This document shows, piece by piece, positions 51,956 to 60,467 of a DNA stretch of 64,000 nucleotides. Source of the DNA: Aurantimicrobium sp. INA4 (GTDB lineage Bacteria; Actinomycetota; Actinomycetes; Actinomycetales; Microbacteriaceae). The translations under genes and the position numbers were made by a program. Each line of letters opens with the position of its first letter. Positions within the stretch are counted from its first letter, which is position 1. Below the pieces are notes generated by a model. The model saw nothing but the letters and a program-made list of their open reading frames with translations, was not told where the DNA came from and ran no database searches. The stretch spans positions 1,116,001-1,180,000 of the forward strand of contig NZ_AP027040.1 of assembly GCF_027924525.1 (NCBI RefSeq). Direction: 5' to 3'.

Positions 51956-52816
51956 TTACTTCACCCTCTGACATTTAGGGCAGAAGTGTGACCCCCGGTT
52001 CATGAAGGAAACTTTTCTAATTGAAGTACCGCATCGAGGACACGGTTTCCCTTGCTGTCCATAGGCGTTCAAGCTGTGAGCAAAGTAGCCAGATTGGCCG
52101 TTGACATTGACATACTGGGCGTCAAAACTGGTGCCACCCTCAGCCAAGGCTTTGTTCAGGATCTTTCGAACTTCCCACAAAAGTTCTTGTGCTTTGGCCT
52201 TACTCAATGAGTCAGCGCTTCGTTCACCATGAATCTTCGCAGCCCACAACGACTCATCAGCATAGATATTCCCGACTCCGCTGATCAGTGTTTGATCTAG
52301 AAGAGCACGCTTGACACCCGTGCTCTTTTTTCGCAGCCGAGTGATGAACATCTCGTCATCAAAGAAAGAATCGAGAGGGTCCAAGGCAATGTGTGCTGCC
52401 TGAGCCGGGACAAGCCCGGAAGGTTGTTCCACGAGTTCATCCACGGCCATTGACCCAAAGATGCGCTGGTCAACAAAGTTGACCAGCAGTTTTCCGTGCT
52501 CAGGATGTGTGATTCCGTATTGAATGCGCAAATGCCGATCAGGTTCCGCACCTGAATCCCTGAGTAAAACTTGTCCGCTCATTCCCAGGTGTGTAACGAG
52601 GGCATCCCCAGAATCTAAGGGGAACCACATGAACTTTCCCCGACGCTCGGCAGAGAGAACAGTTGAGCCCTGCAGCATGCCAACAAAATCTCCACGCCGG
52701 GCATCATGACGCTTCAAAGACCGTGGGTCGAAAACGTGAACGGAATCAATGCGTGCGCCCACAAGAGCCGGTTCTAAACCAGCACGCACAACCTCAACTT
52801 CGGGAAGTTCAGGCAT
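51956..52816 (-). CDS. mutM: Formamidopyrimidine-DNA glycosylase
   Basis: The 286-residue repair enzyme has the N-terminal PELPEVEVVRAGL, whose Pro2 is the catalytic nucleophile after Met removal, with Glu3. The H2TH region is ISGVGNIYADESLWAAKIHGE. The C-terminal zinc finger is CPRCGTSIRKVSF...CPKCQ. It excises 8-oxoguanine and Fapy lesions. The start is 4 nt after rnc, in the operon acyltransferase, yceD, rpmF, rnc, mutM. Confidence 0.98.
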   Translation of the reverse strand: MPELPEVEVVRAGLEPALVGARIDSVHVFDPRSLKRHDARRGDFVGMLQGSTVLSAERRGKFMWFPLDSGDALVTHLGMSGQVLLRDSGAEPDRHLRIQYGITHPEHGKLLVNFVDQRIFGSMAVDELVEQPSGLVPAQAAHIALDPLDSFFDDEMFITRLRKKSTGVKRALLDQTLISGVGNIYADESLWAAKIHGERSADSLSKAKAQELLWEVRKILNKALAEGGTSFDAQYVNVNGQSGYFAHSLNAYGQQGKPCPRCGTSIRKVSFMNRGSHFCPKCQRVK

Positions 52817-52820
52817 GAAT

Positions 52821-53537
52821 TCAGGAAACGTTCTCGCTCAGAGTGGACCATGCACTCAACGCTGCGGCCATCTCTGCGTGCTTCTTGCTCGTCCCCGTCC
52901 CGGTTGCCTCAACAAGTGTTCCGACCACAACGGTTGCGGTAAAGATACGTGCATGATCAGGTCCGTCCGCCTGCACGGAATAGACGGGAGCATCGGAACT
53001 AAGCTTGGCAGCAATTTCTTGCAAACTGGTTTTGGGATCCATTGCCGCACCAAAACGTTCAGGATTCTTCAGCAAAGGTTCGATCAATCTCAGCACAAGA
53101 TCGTTGGCAACTTCGGGGCCTTCGGTCAGATAGGCGGCACCAAATAGTGCTTCAACGGTGTCTGCAAGGATGGAATCCTTGTTGCGACCGCCAGTGAGTT
53201 CTTCACCATTACCGAGTCGAATGTAGCTGCCGAGATTGATACCACGAGCAACTTCTGCCAACGCGATCGTTGAGACCAGTGATGCTCGTCGCTTTGCCAA
53301 CTCCCCCTCAACTAAATCAGGGTGGTTGCGATACAGCATCACGGTTACGGCTTGGCCCAATACGGCATCGCCAAGGAACTCTAATCGTTCGTTGTGGGCG
53401 ATGCCCCCGTGCTCATATGCATAAGAACGGTGCGTCAAGGCAAGCTCATAGAGCTCCCCATCCAGAGGTATACCAAGAGAACTCGAGAGACCCGAGATAT
53501 CGGTCAGATGACCAGAAGCAGGAGAGCTCATGCTCAC
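52821..53537 (-). CDS. rnc: Ribonuclease III
   Basis: The 238-residue protein has the RNase III signature NERLEFLGDAVLG and downstream DTVEALFGAAYL with the catalytic acids. The C-terminal double-stranded RNA-binding domain (about 160-230) includes DPKTSLQEIAAKL and GTGTSKKHAEMAAALSA. It processes rRNA precursors and structured RNAs. It lies 17 nt after rpmF and 4 nt before mutM. Confidence 0.98.
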   Translation of the reverse strand: MSMSSPASGHLTDISGLSSSLGIPLDGELYELALTHRSYAYEHGGIAHNERLEFLGDAVLGQAVTVMLYRNHPDLVEGELAKRRASLVSTIALAEVARGINLGSYIRLGNGEELTGGRNKDSILADTVEALFGAAYLTEGPEVANDLVLRLIEPLLKNPERFGAAMDPKTSLQEIAAKLSSDAPVYSVQADGPDHARIFTATVVVGTLVEATGTGTSKKHAEMAAALSAWSTLSENVS

Positions 53538-53554
53538 TCGCCTAAAAAGTGTGA

Positions 53555-53761
53555 CTAAACGTCAGCTACCTTGCGGCCCTTGTACTCCATGAAGAGTGGG
53601 GTGCCAGCAGAGTCTTCAACTACCTTTGCGCGGTGAGGCAGGCTGTAGGTTACCTTGCCCGAAGCGTCAACACTCTTGACGAGAGTGGCGGCTTCAGCCT
53701 TCCACTGTGAACGGCGCATGCGAGTGCTTGCTCGCGACATTTTCCGCTTGGGAACAGCCAT
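53555..53761 (-). CDS. rpmF: Ribosomal protein bL32
   Basis: The 68-residue protein begins [21 protein letters not shown], the conserved N-terminus of bL32. It lacks the four-Cys zinc ribbon, so it is a zinc-independent form. It lies 21 nt after yceD, as in most bacteria. Confidence 0.97.
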   Translation of the reverse strand: MAVPKRKMSRASTRMRRSQWKAEAATLVKSVDASGKVTYSLPHRAKVVEDSAGTPLFMEYKGRKVADV

Positions 53762-53782
53762 GGCTATCTCTTCTCTTCTTGC

Positions 53783-54337
53783 TTAATACTGTGAACCGGT
53801 GCTTGTGTCACCGTTGTCTTCGGAAGCAGTCAACTGGCTAAGCGCTGCCCATCTCGGGTCAATCGTCTTGGTCAGCGTGGTATCCAACGGCTCAGCCAGA
53901 CGTTCACCAGTCTCAGGATCGAGACCAGCACAGTCTGGGCGACATACCGGCTGGAACGGAAGTGCGAGCACGACCGCTTCCCTGACTAGAGGTTCAAGAT
54001 CCACGTGGTCGTCGTGAACCTCATAATCAAATGCTTCGTCTACAGAATACGCGAAAAGTTCCTGAAATTCGAGTTCGAGGTCTTCCTCGATGGGCTCGAG
54101 GCATCTTCCGCACTCCCCAAAAGCTGTTGTTTCAATCTCTGCAGTGACCAAAATGCCGTCCCCGAGGGATTCCAAACGGAGGTCAAGGTGGATATTTTCA
54201 CCGGCGGGAACGCAAATGATTCCTTCGCCCATTTTCTCGGGAGCGACAACATCGAGTTGTCGCTCACGGTGCTCACCGGGGCGGTGCATAAGGTCATGAA
54301 CCTCGATGGTGAAAGGAGTTTTGATGAATTTAGCCAC
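53783..54337 (-). CDS. yceD: YceD/DUF177 protein, 23S rRNA accumulation factor
   Basis: The 184-residue protein has the DUF177 landmarks CGRCLEPIEEDLELEFQELF and EVHDDHVDLEPLVREAVVLALPFQPVCRPDCAGL, with the paired Cys motifs of the family. It is conserved next to rpmF; the E. coli homologue affects 23S rRNA. It is read 9 nt after the acyltransferase gene. Confidence 0.93.
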   Translation of the reverse strand: MAKFIKTPFTIEVHDLMHRPGEHRERQLDVVAPEKMGEGIICVPAGENIHLDLRLESLGDGILVTAEIETTAFGECGRCLEPIEEDLELEFQELFAYSVDEAFDYEVHDDHVDLEPLVREAVVLALPFQPVCRPDCAGLDPETGERLAEPLDTTLTKTIDPRWAALSQLTASEDNGDTSTGSQY

Positions 54338-54346
54338 GAGTACAGT

Positions 54347-55486
54347 CTAAGACGTCAGTCTGCTGGCCATTTTGTTGGTAACTCTTCTACCCCATTTCTG
54401 GATTGGCCTTTCAATGAGCACACGAGCACAAAGAGTGATCAATATCGAGACGATGGTGATACTGACGGACTGTACGAGGAAAAATTCAATCCATTTTCCT
54501 GGCGGGTAAACACCGTGTGGTGTCCCCAATACAACATTCGACCATTGGATGAGTGGCTGGTGAAAGACATACACACCAAAGGAATAGGCGCCCATAAAAG
54601 TAAGAACTTTTGCTTTGCGGGTTCCTGGTGTGACCTCAAATTTACTCAGTTGCAGAATCAAGAGAGCAAAAATGGGAGCAGCGAAATATGTAATGGCGTA
54701 GCGGTAGGAATTCCAATGCCAGGCATCTTCGATAAAGAACAACGAAACAACTAAAGCAATGGAAACTGTCAACAGCCACCAATTACGTAGGCGTGAAAGT
54801 TGAGTCAAGTACTTTCGCAACAAGAGGCCGAGGCCAAACCCTAAAAAGGCTCTGCCCAGTGCTTCAAAGCCCCTAATCGGTCCGCTGTTTTCAATAAATT
54901 GAGCGTCGAATGTCAATCCAATCCACAACATCACGTATCCGGCCACAATTGCCACGATGATCCCGAGTCCCCATTTGACTGCAGTCAGCGGGGCATAAAT
55001 CACATTTGCGATCCACTCTGCCGAAAGTGACCATAACGGAACGTTGATGGCTATTGCTGCGGCGAGGAAAACCTGAAGTAGGAGGAATGCAAAGACCAAA
55101 ATATGAACTCGTTCATCCTGAGGCAAACCAGCAAGGCTTCCGTAGGGCGGGTTGAAATTATCTTGCGCAACCAGAACGTTTCGCTCCCAATCCAGCAAGA
55201 ACAGAGCCAGTAGCAACGAGGTAACCGCAAGCGGCCAAAATCGAAAGATTCTTTTCGTGATGAAAACTGCAGAGGCTCTCCCCAATTGCTTTCCCGAGTG
55301 GGGCATGCTTGGCCACAGCACAAAGCCACTGAGCACAAAGAAAAAATCGACAAACAGATAGAAGGATGCCAACTGTTGGAAATCTTGTGATGCGCTTACC
55401 GTTACGTGAAAGGCAAGCACACCTAATGCGGCAACACCTCGCATGCCGTCTAGTAACAAGAAACGGTGTTGGGAAGTTTGAGTCAC
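54347..55486 (-). CDS. Acyltransferase family 3 membrane protein
   Basis: The 379-residue protein has about ten helices. The N-terminus HRFLLLDGMRGVAALGVLAFHV carries the conserved Arg and catalytic His of the OafA/acyltransferase-3 family. FVLSGFVLWPS and GVYVFHQPLIQW, also typical, follow. Members O-acetylate (or acylate) cell-surface polysaccharides, lipids or antibiotics. It has no C-terminal SGNH domain. It lies 9 nt before yceD, at the head of the rpmF-rnc-mutM operon, which is an unusual partner. Confidence 0.9.
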   Translation of the reverse strand: MTQTSQHRFLLLDGMRGVAALGVLAFHVTVSASQDFQQLASFYLFVDFFFVLSGFVLWPSMPHSGKQLGRASAVFITKRIFRFWPLAVTSLLLALFLLDWERNVLVAQDNFNPPYGSLAGLPQDERVHILVFAFLLLQVFLAAAIAINVPLWSLSAEWIANVIYAPLTAVKWGLGIIVAIVAGYVMLWIGLTFDAQFIENSGPIRGFEALGRAFLGFGLGLLLRKYLTQLSRLRNWWLLTVSIALVVSLFFIEDAWHWNSYRYAITYFAAPIFALLILQLSKFEVTPGTRKAKVLTFMGAYSFGVYVFHQPLIQWSNVVLGTPHGVYPPGKWIEFFLVQSVSITIVSILITLCARVLIERPIQKWGRRVTNKMASRLTS

Positions 55487-55557
55487 AGGAGGGAACCTCT
55501 CTTTGAGAGTGTGAACAGTTCATCCAGAATCGCACATAAACTAGATGGGTAACACTC

Positions 55558-55639
55558 GCGGGAGTGGTGAAATTGGTATACACGCCAGATTTAGGTTCTG
55601 GTGCCGAGAGGCGTGAGGGTTCAAGTCCCTTCTCCCGTA
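55558..55639 (+). tRNA. tRNA-Leu (TAG)
   Basis: An 82-nt type II cloverleaf. The acceptor GCGGGAG/CTCCCGT has a terminal G-T wobble. The anticodon stem-loop CCAGATTTAGGTTCTGG gives anticodon TAG. The long variable arm is TGCCGAGAGGCGT and the T-arm is GAGGGTTCAAGTCCCTT. The discriminator is A; CCA is not encoded. The rest of the gap between the acyltransferase and the DedA gene holds nothing else I can identify. Confidence 0.95.
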
Positions 55640-55679
55640 CAAATGCAACACCCTTGACGCTGTGCCAGAAAGAGTATCT

Positions 55680-56327
55680 ATGCTCCACGCTGCTGCTTTA
55701 GATAGCCAAATGAGTGACCTGCTCAGTCACGTCGGAGTGGTTATCTTCTACCTGGTTGTGTGGGGTCTTGTTTTTGCAGGAACTGGTCTGTTCGTGGGGG
55801 CATTTATCCCCTTCATTACTGGTGACTCTCTCCTTTTCGCCGCAGGGCTGATCACAGCAGCCAATGAGAATCTCAACATTTGGATTCTTGCTCTGGGTGT
55901 CGGTATCGCTGCATTTATCGGCGATCAGGTGGGCTTCATTTTGGGCCGACACTTGGGTCGTCCCTACCTGGATAAAAAGAGCGGGCCGCGCATGAAACGC
56001 ATCATCGCCCGGGTTGAGAAGTTTTACTATGCCTACGGCTGGTGGGCAGTCGTCATTGCACGCTTTATCCCCTGGGCTCGCGTCTTTGTTCCCTGGGTTG
56101 CCGGTATCGGCAACATGAATTACTTCAAATTCTTAACGAGCAACTTTGTTGGCGCTGTTGCATGGGGTGTTGGACTTACACTCGTCGGCTACTACGCGGC
56201 AAGTATCCCTGGCGTCAAGGCTGCAGCGTACGTTATTGCTGGATTCTTTATTCTTGCCTCCATCATTTTCAGCATTCGTACTTGGATAGTTGAACGTCGT
56301 GATCGCCTCCAGGAATCTGCGAATTAG
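55680..56327 (+). CDS. DedA-family membrane protein
   Basis: The 215-residue protein has four to five helices and the DedA signature FVGAFIPFITGDSLLFAAGLI and FIGDQVGFILGRHLGRP. The WAVVIARFIPWARVFVPWVAGIGNMNY motif carries the conserved Arg residues. DedA proteins act as proton-linked lipid scramblases/transporters, some recycling undecaprenyl phosphate. ATG 55680 is preceded by AAAGAG; a GTG at 55662 is also open. It is followed by a second DedA gene 42 nt downstream, so the pair is likely co-transcribed. Confidence 0.93.
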   Translation: MLHAAALDSQMSDLLSHVGVVIFYLVVWGLVFAGTGLFVGAFIPFITGDSLLFAAGLITAANENLNIWILALGVGIAAFIGDQVGFILGRHLGRPYLDKKSGPRMKRIIARVEKFYYAYGWWAVVIARFIPWARVFVPWVAGIGNMNYFKFLTSNFVGAVAWGVGLTLVGYYAASIPGVKAAAYVIAGFFILASIIFSIRTWIVERRDRLQESAN

Positions 56328-56369
56328 CTGAGAGTCGGCCTTAAGCACTACCTATAGGCTTAAGGCATT

Positions 56370-57152
56370 ATGCATACCGCGCTGATTCCCTTCCTGGATC
56401 CTGAAAATCTCATTGCCGGCTTCGGCGCCTATGCACTGTTGGGCGTTGCCTTTATCGTCTTTGCCGAGACGGGTTTACTTGTTGGCTTCTTACTTCCTGG
56501 TGACACACTGCTTTTCATGACCGGCGTGCTCGCCGTCAATGAATCCTTCTTTGGTGTGAACATCTTCTGGGTGTGTGCCGCGATTTCTCTAGCCGCGTTC
56601 GTCGGTGGTGAAGTGGGCTACTTTATTGGCCATAAGTTTGGGCCGAGTATTTTTGAAAAGAAAGAAAGTGGCTTCTTCAGCACGAAAAACGTCGAGCGAA
56701 CTAACGCATTCTTTACTCGCTACGGCGGACTAGCCGTCATCATGGCTCGCTTTGTACCTGTGGTTCGAACCTTTGCCCCTGTTGCCGCCGGTGTGGGCAA
56801 AATGAACTACAAGAAGTACACCCTCTATAACTTCATTGGCGCCATCATCTGGGGAACCGGTCTGACCTTTGCGGGTTGGCTTGTTGCTACCCTCATTCCA
56901 CCAGTTGCTGTATTCGTCACCAACTACATCGACGTAGTACTTATCGGTGTTGTCGTCATCGTTCTGATTCCTAGCATCTATCACTACGTGCAAGCTGTCG
57001 TGAAAGCTCGTCGCGCGAAGGCTGAGGCAGCTCACAAGCACAACCCAGAGACACACACCGCTTCTCACGACGAGGCTGAGAAGCTAGCCCTCAAGCCTGA
57101 GGTTTTCAACCAAAAGCACGACGGTCAGCATGAAGCTGATCCCACTAAGTAG
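56370..57152 (+). CDS. DedA-family membrane protein (second copy)
   Basis: The 260-residue protein has the DedA features VGFLLPGDTLLFMTGVLAV, FVGGEVGYFIGHKFGPS and MARFVPVVRTFAPVAAGVGKMNY. The charged cytoplasmic C-terminal tail of about 45 residues (from VKARRAKAEAAHKHNPE) is longer than in the first copy. It is a paralogue of the preceding gene, not identical. Polyprenyl-phosphate or phospholipid flipping is the likely role. It is 2 nt upstream of the phzF-like gene. Confidence 0.93.
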   Translation: MHTALIPFLDPENLIAGFGAYALLGVAFIVFAETGLLVGFLLPGDTLLFMTGVLAVNESFFGVNIFWVCAAISLAAFVGGEVGYFIGHKFGPSIFEKKESGFFSTKNVERTNAFFTRYGGLAVIMARFVPVVRTFAPVAAGVGKMNYKKYTLYNFIGAIIWGTGLTFAGWLVATLIPPVAVFVTNYIDVVLIGVVVIVLIPSIYHYVQAVVKARRAKAEAAHKHNPETHTASHDEAEKLALKPEVFNQKHDGQHEADPTK

Positions 57153-57154
57153 TC

Positions 57155-58009
57155 ATGGCTGATACTGCAGTACTTCGGCTTACTGCTTTCTCAGACGACC
57201 CCGAGGGTGGAAACCCAGCAGGAGTTGTTCTCGATGCGACAGAGCTCTCTGCAGAGCAGATGCAGAGTATTGCTGCAGATGTGGGATATTCCGAAACTGC
57301 GTTTCTTATCCCCCACACTGATGTGGAGAACAGCTACCAAATTCGTTACTTCACCCCCGCAGCTGAGGTAGCCTTTTGCGGTCATGCCACTATTGCCTCA
57401 GGTGTAGTTCTGGGGCGTGAATACGGTGATGGCGTCTATGAACTGAGCACACAAGCTGGACCGGTTGAGGTTGATGTAACCGTTGCCGGAGAGAACGTGG
57501 TGGCAACACTAACCTCTCCCCCCACCACGCTGGCACCTCTAGACCCAGACCTTGTTTATGAATTACTCGATGCACTCGATTGGGATGAGACGGCCCTCGA
57601 TTCTCGATTCATACCTGCTGTGGGATTTAGCGGAAACCACCACCCCATCTTGGTGCTCGATAGCCGTGAAACCCTCGCATCGATGGATTATGACTTCGAT
57701 GTACTAGCCGAGCTCATGAAAGAGCATGACTGGACAACAATCCAATTGGTATACCCAGAGGAAGGCGATCCCCACGGCCGGCGTTGGCATTCACGCAACC
57801 CAGCACCCTCAGTGGGAATCTACGAGGATCCTGCAACAGGATCGGCAGCAGCGGCCCTCGGCGCCTATTTTCGGGAAACCGGTGTTTATGGTGTTGGTGA
57901 CCACGTCACGATTTTTCAAGGGGACGATATGGGGCGCCCCAGTTCCATCATGCTCACCATCGGTGGTTCACGCATGAAAATTTCTGGCACCGCCACCGAT
58001 ATTCTCTAG
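57155..58009 (+). CDS. PhzF-family isomerase/epimerase
   Basis: The 284-residue protein starts ADTAVLRLTAFSDDPEGGNPAGVV. It contains the conserved catalytic Glu in YSETAF (Glu47), CGHATIASG and DPATGSAAAALGAYFRE near the C-terminus. Family members (PhzF, YddE) are diaminopimelate-epimerase-fold isomerases; the substrate of most is unknown. Its stop abuts the stop of the Tad operon, which is convergent. Confidence 0.92.
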   Translation: MADTAVLRLTAFSDDPEGGNPAGVVLDATELSAEQMQSIAADVGYSETAFLIPHTDVENSYQIRYFTPAAEVAFCGHATIASGVVLGREYGDGVYELSTQAGPVEVDVTVAGENVVATLTSPPTTLAPLDPDLVYELLDALDWDETALDSRFIPAVGFSGNHHPILVLDSRETLASMDYDFDVLAELMKEHDWTTIQLVYPEEGDPHGRRWHSRNPAPSVGIYEDPATGSAAAALGAYFRETGVYGVGDHVTIFQGDDMGRPSSIMLTIGGSRMKISGTATDIL

Positions 58010-58462
58010 CTAGCCCAACACCGTTCGTGCTGTTGCGGTGACAGAAATGTCGATACCGTCAGGCATAAACATGGACACCACGGGCGGATGCCAGGTTTTA
58101 CGCAGCGTCACCTCTGAGCTGACCCCATCGGGAGTTCGCGCTGAAACCAGCTGTACGCCAGCACTATCAGCCGCGGGAATAATGGTGAGATAGTTCTTCG
58201 CCTGAGCCTTCACTGCAGTATCCGTCAGCGAAATCCGAGCGACACCATCAACCATTTGCACATCATCGAGGTTGAAAGCTTCAGCAGAGATGAGTGCAGC
58301 ACCGTCCGCAACGGTGAAAAGTCTCTTGCGCTCGATATACAAGCTCGTTGCTGCCATCGTTGCCACAATCACAGCTAAACCAATCAATCCGGCGAAGATA
58401 ATCAAGATGAGGCTTGAGCCTTCGTCTGAGGACAGCTTTCTGTTTTCAATCTGTCGCATCAT
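58010..58462 (-). CDS. TadG/Rv3654c-like membrane protein of the Tad pilus operon
   Basis: The 150-residue protein has a charged N-terminus, one helix (about residues 18-46, SSLILIIFAGLIGLAVIVATMA) and a small extracytoplasmic domain. The sequence GSSLILIIFAGLIGL, the SLYIERKRLFTVADGAALISAEAFN stretch and its position match the actinobacterial Rv3654c/TadG-like family. It is a probable pseudopilin or minor pilin. It overlaps the preceding TadE gene by 4 nt. Confidence 0.8.
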   Translation of the reverse strand: MMRQIENRKLSSDEGSSLILIIFAGLIGLAVIVATMAATSLYIERKRLFTVADGAALISAEAFNLDDVQMVDGVARISLTDTAVKAQAKNYLTIIPAADSAGVQLVSARTPDGVSSEVTLRKTWHPPVVSMFMPDGIDISVTATARTVLG

Positions 58463-58920
58463 CGCACTCCATGGAAACGCGAGACAACCTGGCTGGCTTG
58501 TGAACTAATCGGCACGACGGCTGCCTGATCTAAATTCAACACGGCAGGAACCATCGGCAGTGGAACATTCACATTCACGCCGATGCTGACCAGTGTGCCC
58601 GGAGTGAGACAACCTCCGTTTGTTTGCGTGCACGTAATTGAGACATTGGCATGTGAGGAATCTAGACCGTAATCCGCAAGGGCAAAATCTATAGCTTGTT
58701 GTGCCCGAGCCACAGCCACATCTTGGTTGGGGGATTCCACATAGACCCGAGCTGCCTGTCTGGCAGCACCCTCAGTGGCAAGAGTTGCCCCCTGGACAGC
58801 TGAGACAGCAAGCACGAGATAGACCAAGGGGATCAGCAACAACATTCCCGCGGTGATGAACTCGAGTGAAGCTGAGCCATCCTCGCGGCGCAAACTAGTT
58901 AAGAACTTCTTTTGCAGCAT
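58459..58920 (-). CDS. TadE-like pilus assembly/pseudopilin protein
   Basis: The 153-residue protein has the TadE motif DGSASLEFITAGMLLLIPLVYLVLAV near the N-terminus (the E in SLEF is the conserved Glu at the prepilin-like site). It has a small C-terminal domain with two cysteines (SITCTQTNGGC). It overlaps the neighbouring TadE gene by 26 nt and the TadG-like gene by 4 nt. Confidence 0.85.
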   Translation of the reverse strand: MLQKKFLTSLRREDGSASLEFITAGMLLLIPLVYLVLAVSAVQGATLATEGAARQAARVYVESPNQDVAVARAQQAIDFALADYGLDSSHANVSITCTQTNGGCLTPGTLVSIGVNVNVPLPMVPAVLNLDQAAVVPISSQASQVVSRFHGVR

Positions 58921-59296
58921 GTCCCGTCACCTCCAGCGTTGTTGCCGGGCCCCAGAGCCCAATCATGGGCAAAGGGGCTTCTACAGTGATGACTGTTGCC
59001 GGAGCCCCCAGCCAGTTTTCTTCACGAGCGCTGACGTTGGTGGCATATTGTTTTCCGACAGCTGTAGTGATGAGTTCTTTGGTGCGCTGCACACCCTCTG
59101 CGGGAGTCGAATCAATGAGTGCACCCCATCTAGCGCCTTCAGAGGCAGCGTCTTGCAACGTGTTTTTCACATGCAAAGCAAGACCGAGTTGAAGCACGCC
59201 CAGCGTCACAAATGTCAGCAAAATACCGACAAAGACAAACTCGACAACTGTCGAACCACTGTCATCACTGACAAGCTGACGAAGACGTGCACTCAT
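58895..59296 (-). CDS. TadE-like pseudopilin
   Basis: The 133-residue protein has the TadE signature DSGSTVVEFVFVGILLTFVTLGVLQLGL with the conserved Glu at the prepilin-like cleavage position, and the ASEGARWGA helix. It overlaps the next gene by 26 nt and follows the Flp pilin gene by 7 nt. It probably forms a minor pseudopilin with the other TadE-like protein. Confidence 0.88.
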   Translation of the reverse strand: MSARLRQLVSDDSGSTVVEFVFVGILLTFVTLGVLQLGLALHVKNTLQDAASEGARWGALIDSTPAEGVQRTKELITTAVGKQYATNVSAREENWLGAPATVITVEAPLPMIGLWGPATTLEVTGHAAKEVLN

Positions 59297-59303
59297 GATG
59301 AAC

Positions 59304-59492
59304 TTAGAAACTCACCACGCGAGAAATAGCTTGATCAAAAACTGTTCCTAATGCAGGGGCAGCAATAGCCCAGATAGCAACAACCAGACCAGCAGTCATC
59401 AGGGTGATGAGAACCCAACCGGGAACATCGCCTTGTTCGTCATGCAGACGCGCATTCACGTTGTGCGCGATTTTTTTCAGTATTTTTTTCAT
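59304..59492 (-). CDS. Flp-type pilin-like small protein (DUF4244-like)
   Basis: The 62-residue protein has a charged N-terminus ending DEQGDVPGWVL, followed by one helix (about residues 30-52). Position (between TadC and TadE genes), size and layout match the Rv3656c Flp pilin of mycobacteria. The likely prepilin-type processing site is at the Gly of QGD. It is the presumed main structural subunit of a Tad pilus or export pseudopilus. Confidence 0.78.
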   Translation of the reverse strand: MKKILKKIAHNVNARLHDEQGDVPGWVLITLMTAGLVVAIWAIAAPALGTVFDQAISRVVSF

Positions 59493-59519
59493 TTTTTTCT
59501 TCTTTCTCTATGTGCCGGA

Positions 59520-60467
59520 TTAGAAACCGGATTGGATGACGAGCAAACCAGGGAACACCGCAAAGATGATGGTCACCGGCAAGATCAAAAACACGAGCGG
59601 AACGAGCATGGCAACCTCTTTTTGCCCAGCACTTTCGAGCAAACGTCGCTTTGCATCTTCACGCGCATCTACAGCATGGGCTTGCAGGACTGCCGACACC
59701 GGTGTTCCCCGGTTGAGCGCTCCCAAAATCTGTTCAATTCCCCGAGATAACGCGGGGATGCGCAGTTTACGGCTCAGATTCTGAAGTGCTGTTGCCAAGG
59801 GAATGCCCAATTGAACATCCAAGACAACTACACGGAATTCATCCGTGACATCACCATGGCCAATGGTGGCCATGCGTGAAAGAGCATCAGGTAAACCTTC
59901 ACCGGCAGACAAACTCAAAGATAAAAATTCCCAGACTGCAGGAAGCTGAGCTTCGATTCGCTTCACACGAGATTTTGCTGCATAGCCAAGCAGATAGCGT
60001 ACGCCTAAGAACCCCACCATCGCGCCCAGGATGGGAACGAGCACATAGGCAATAGCGACCGGTTGAACCCAGAGTGCAACTCCTGCATCGAGCAGGAGAC
60101 CAGCAGCTGCACCCCACAGTCCCCACGTGATTTGACGGGTACGAAATTCGGAGACGCTCAGGAGTGAACCCGCCCGGGCAAGATCACATTCGAGCCCATC
60201 AACCGGGCCGGCAAAGCGCTCGGTGAACTTTTCCAGTGTTCGACGTACTTCACGTAAACCAAAATCAAAGCGTGGAAGCGGTGCAGCACTGTGCGCAGTG
60301 ACGTCTGCGTATGCCTGGGGAGAAATGTCTGCCACCAGGTGAGCTACTCGACGTTGTAGTGAGGGACTGCGAAAGCTGGGCAGAGTAGTGAGAATAATCC
60401 ACACTCCCAATCCGGCAATAGCACCGAGGGCAATCCCCCACGCACCTAATGAACTCATGCCAACCAC
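59520..60467 (-). CDS. TadC-like type II secretion F-domain membrane protein
   Basis: The 315-residue protein has four helices and the T2SSF domain (about residues 160-290) with FLSLSLSAGEGLPDALSRMA and LGIPLATALQNLSRKLRIPALSRGIEQILGALNRGTPVSAVL. It is one of the two inner-membrane platform proteins of the Tad system. It overlaps TadB by 13 nt. Confidence 0.9.
   Translation of the reverse strand: MVGMSSLGAWGIALGAIAGLGVWIILTTLPSFRSPSLQRRVAHLVADISPQAYADVTAHSAAPLPRFDFGLREVRRTLEKFTERFAGPVDGLECDLARAGSLLSVSEFRTRQITWGLWGAAAGLLLDAGVALWVQPVAIAYVLVPILGAMVGFLGVRYLLGYAAKSRVKRIEAQLPAVWEFLSLSLSAGEGLPDALSRMATIGHGDVTDEFRVVVLDVQLGIPLATALQNLSRKLRIPALSRGIEQILGALNRGTPVSAVLQAHAVDAREDAKRRLLESAGQKEVAMLVPLVFLILPVTIIFAVFPGLLVIQSGF

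Noticed and set aside
54005..54754. 249-codon open frame antisense to yceD and the acyltransferase
   Set aside because: It covers two convincing genes on the other strand and shows no protein-family features.
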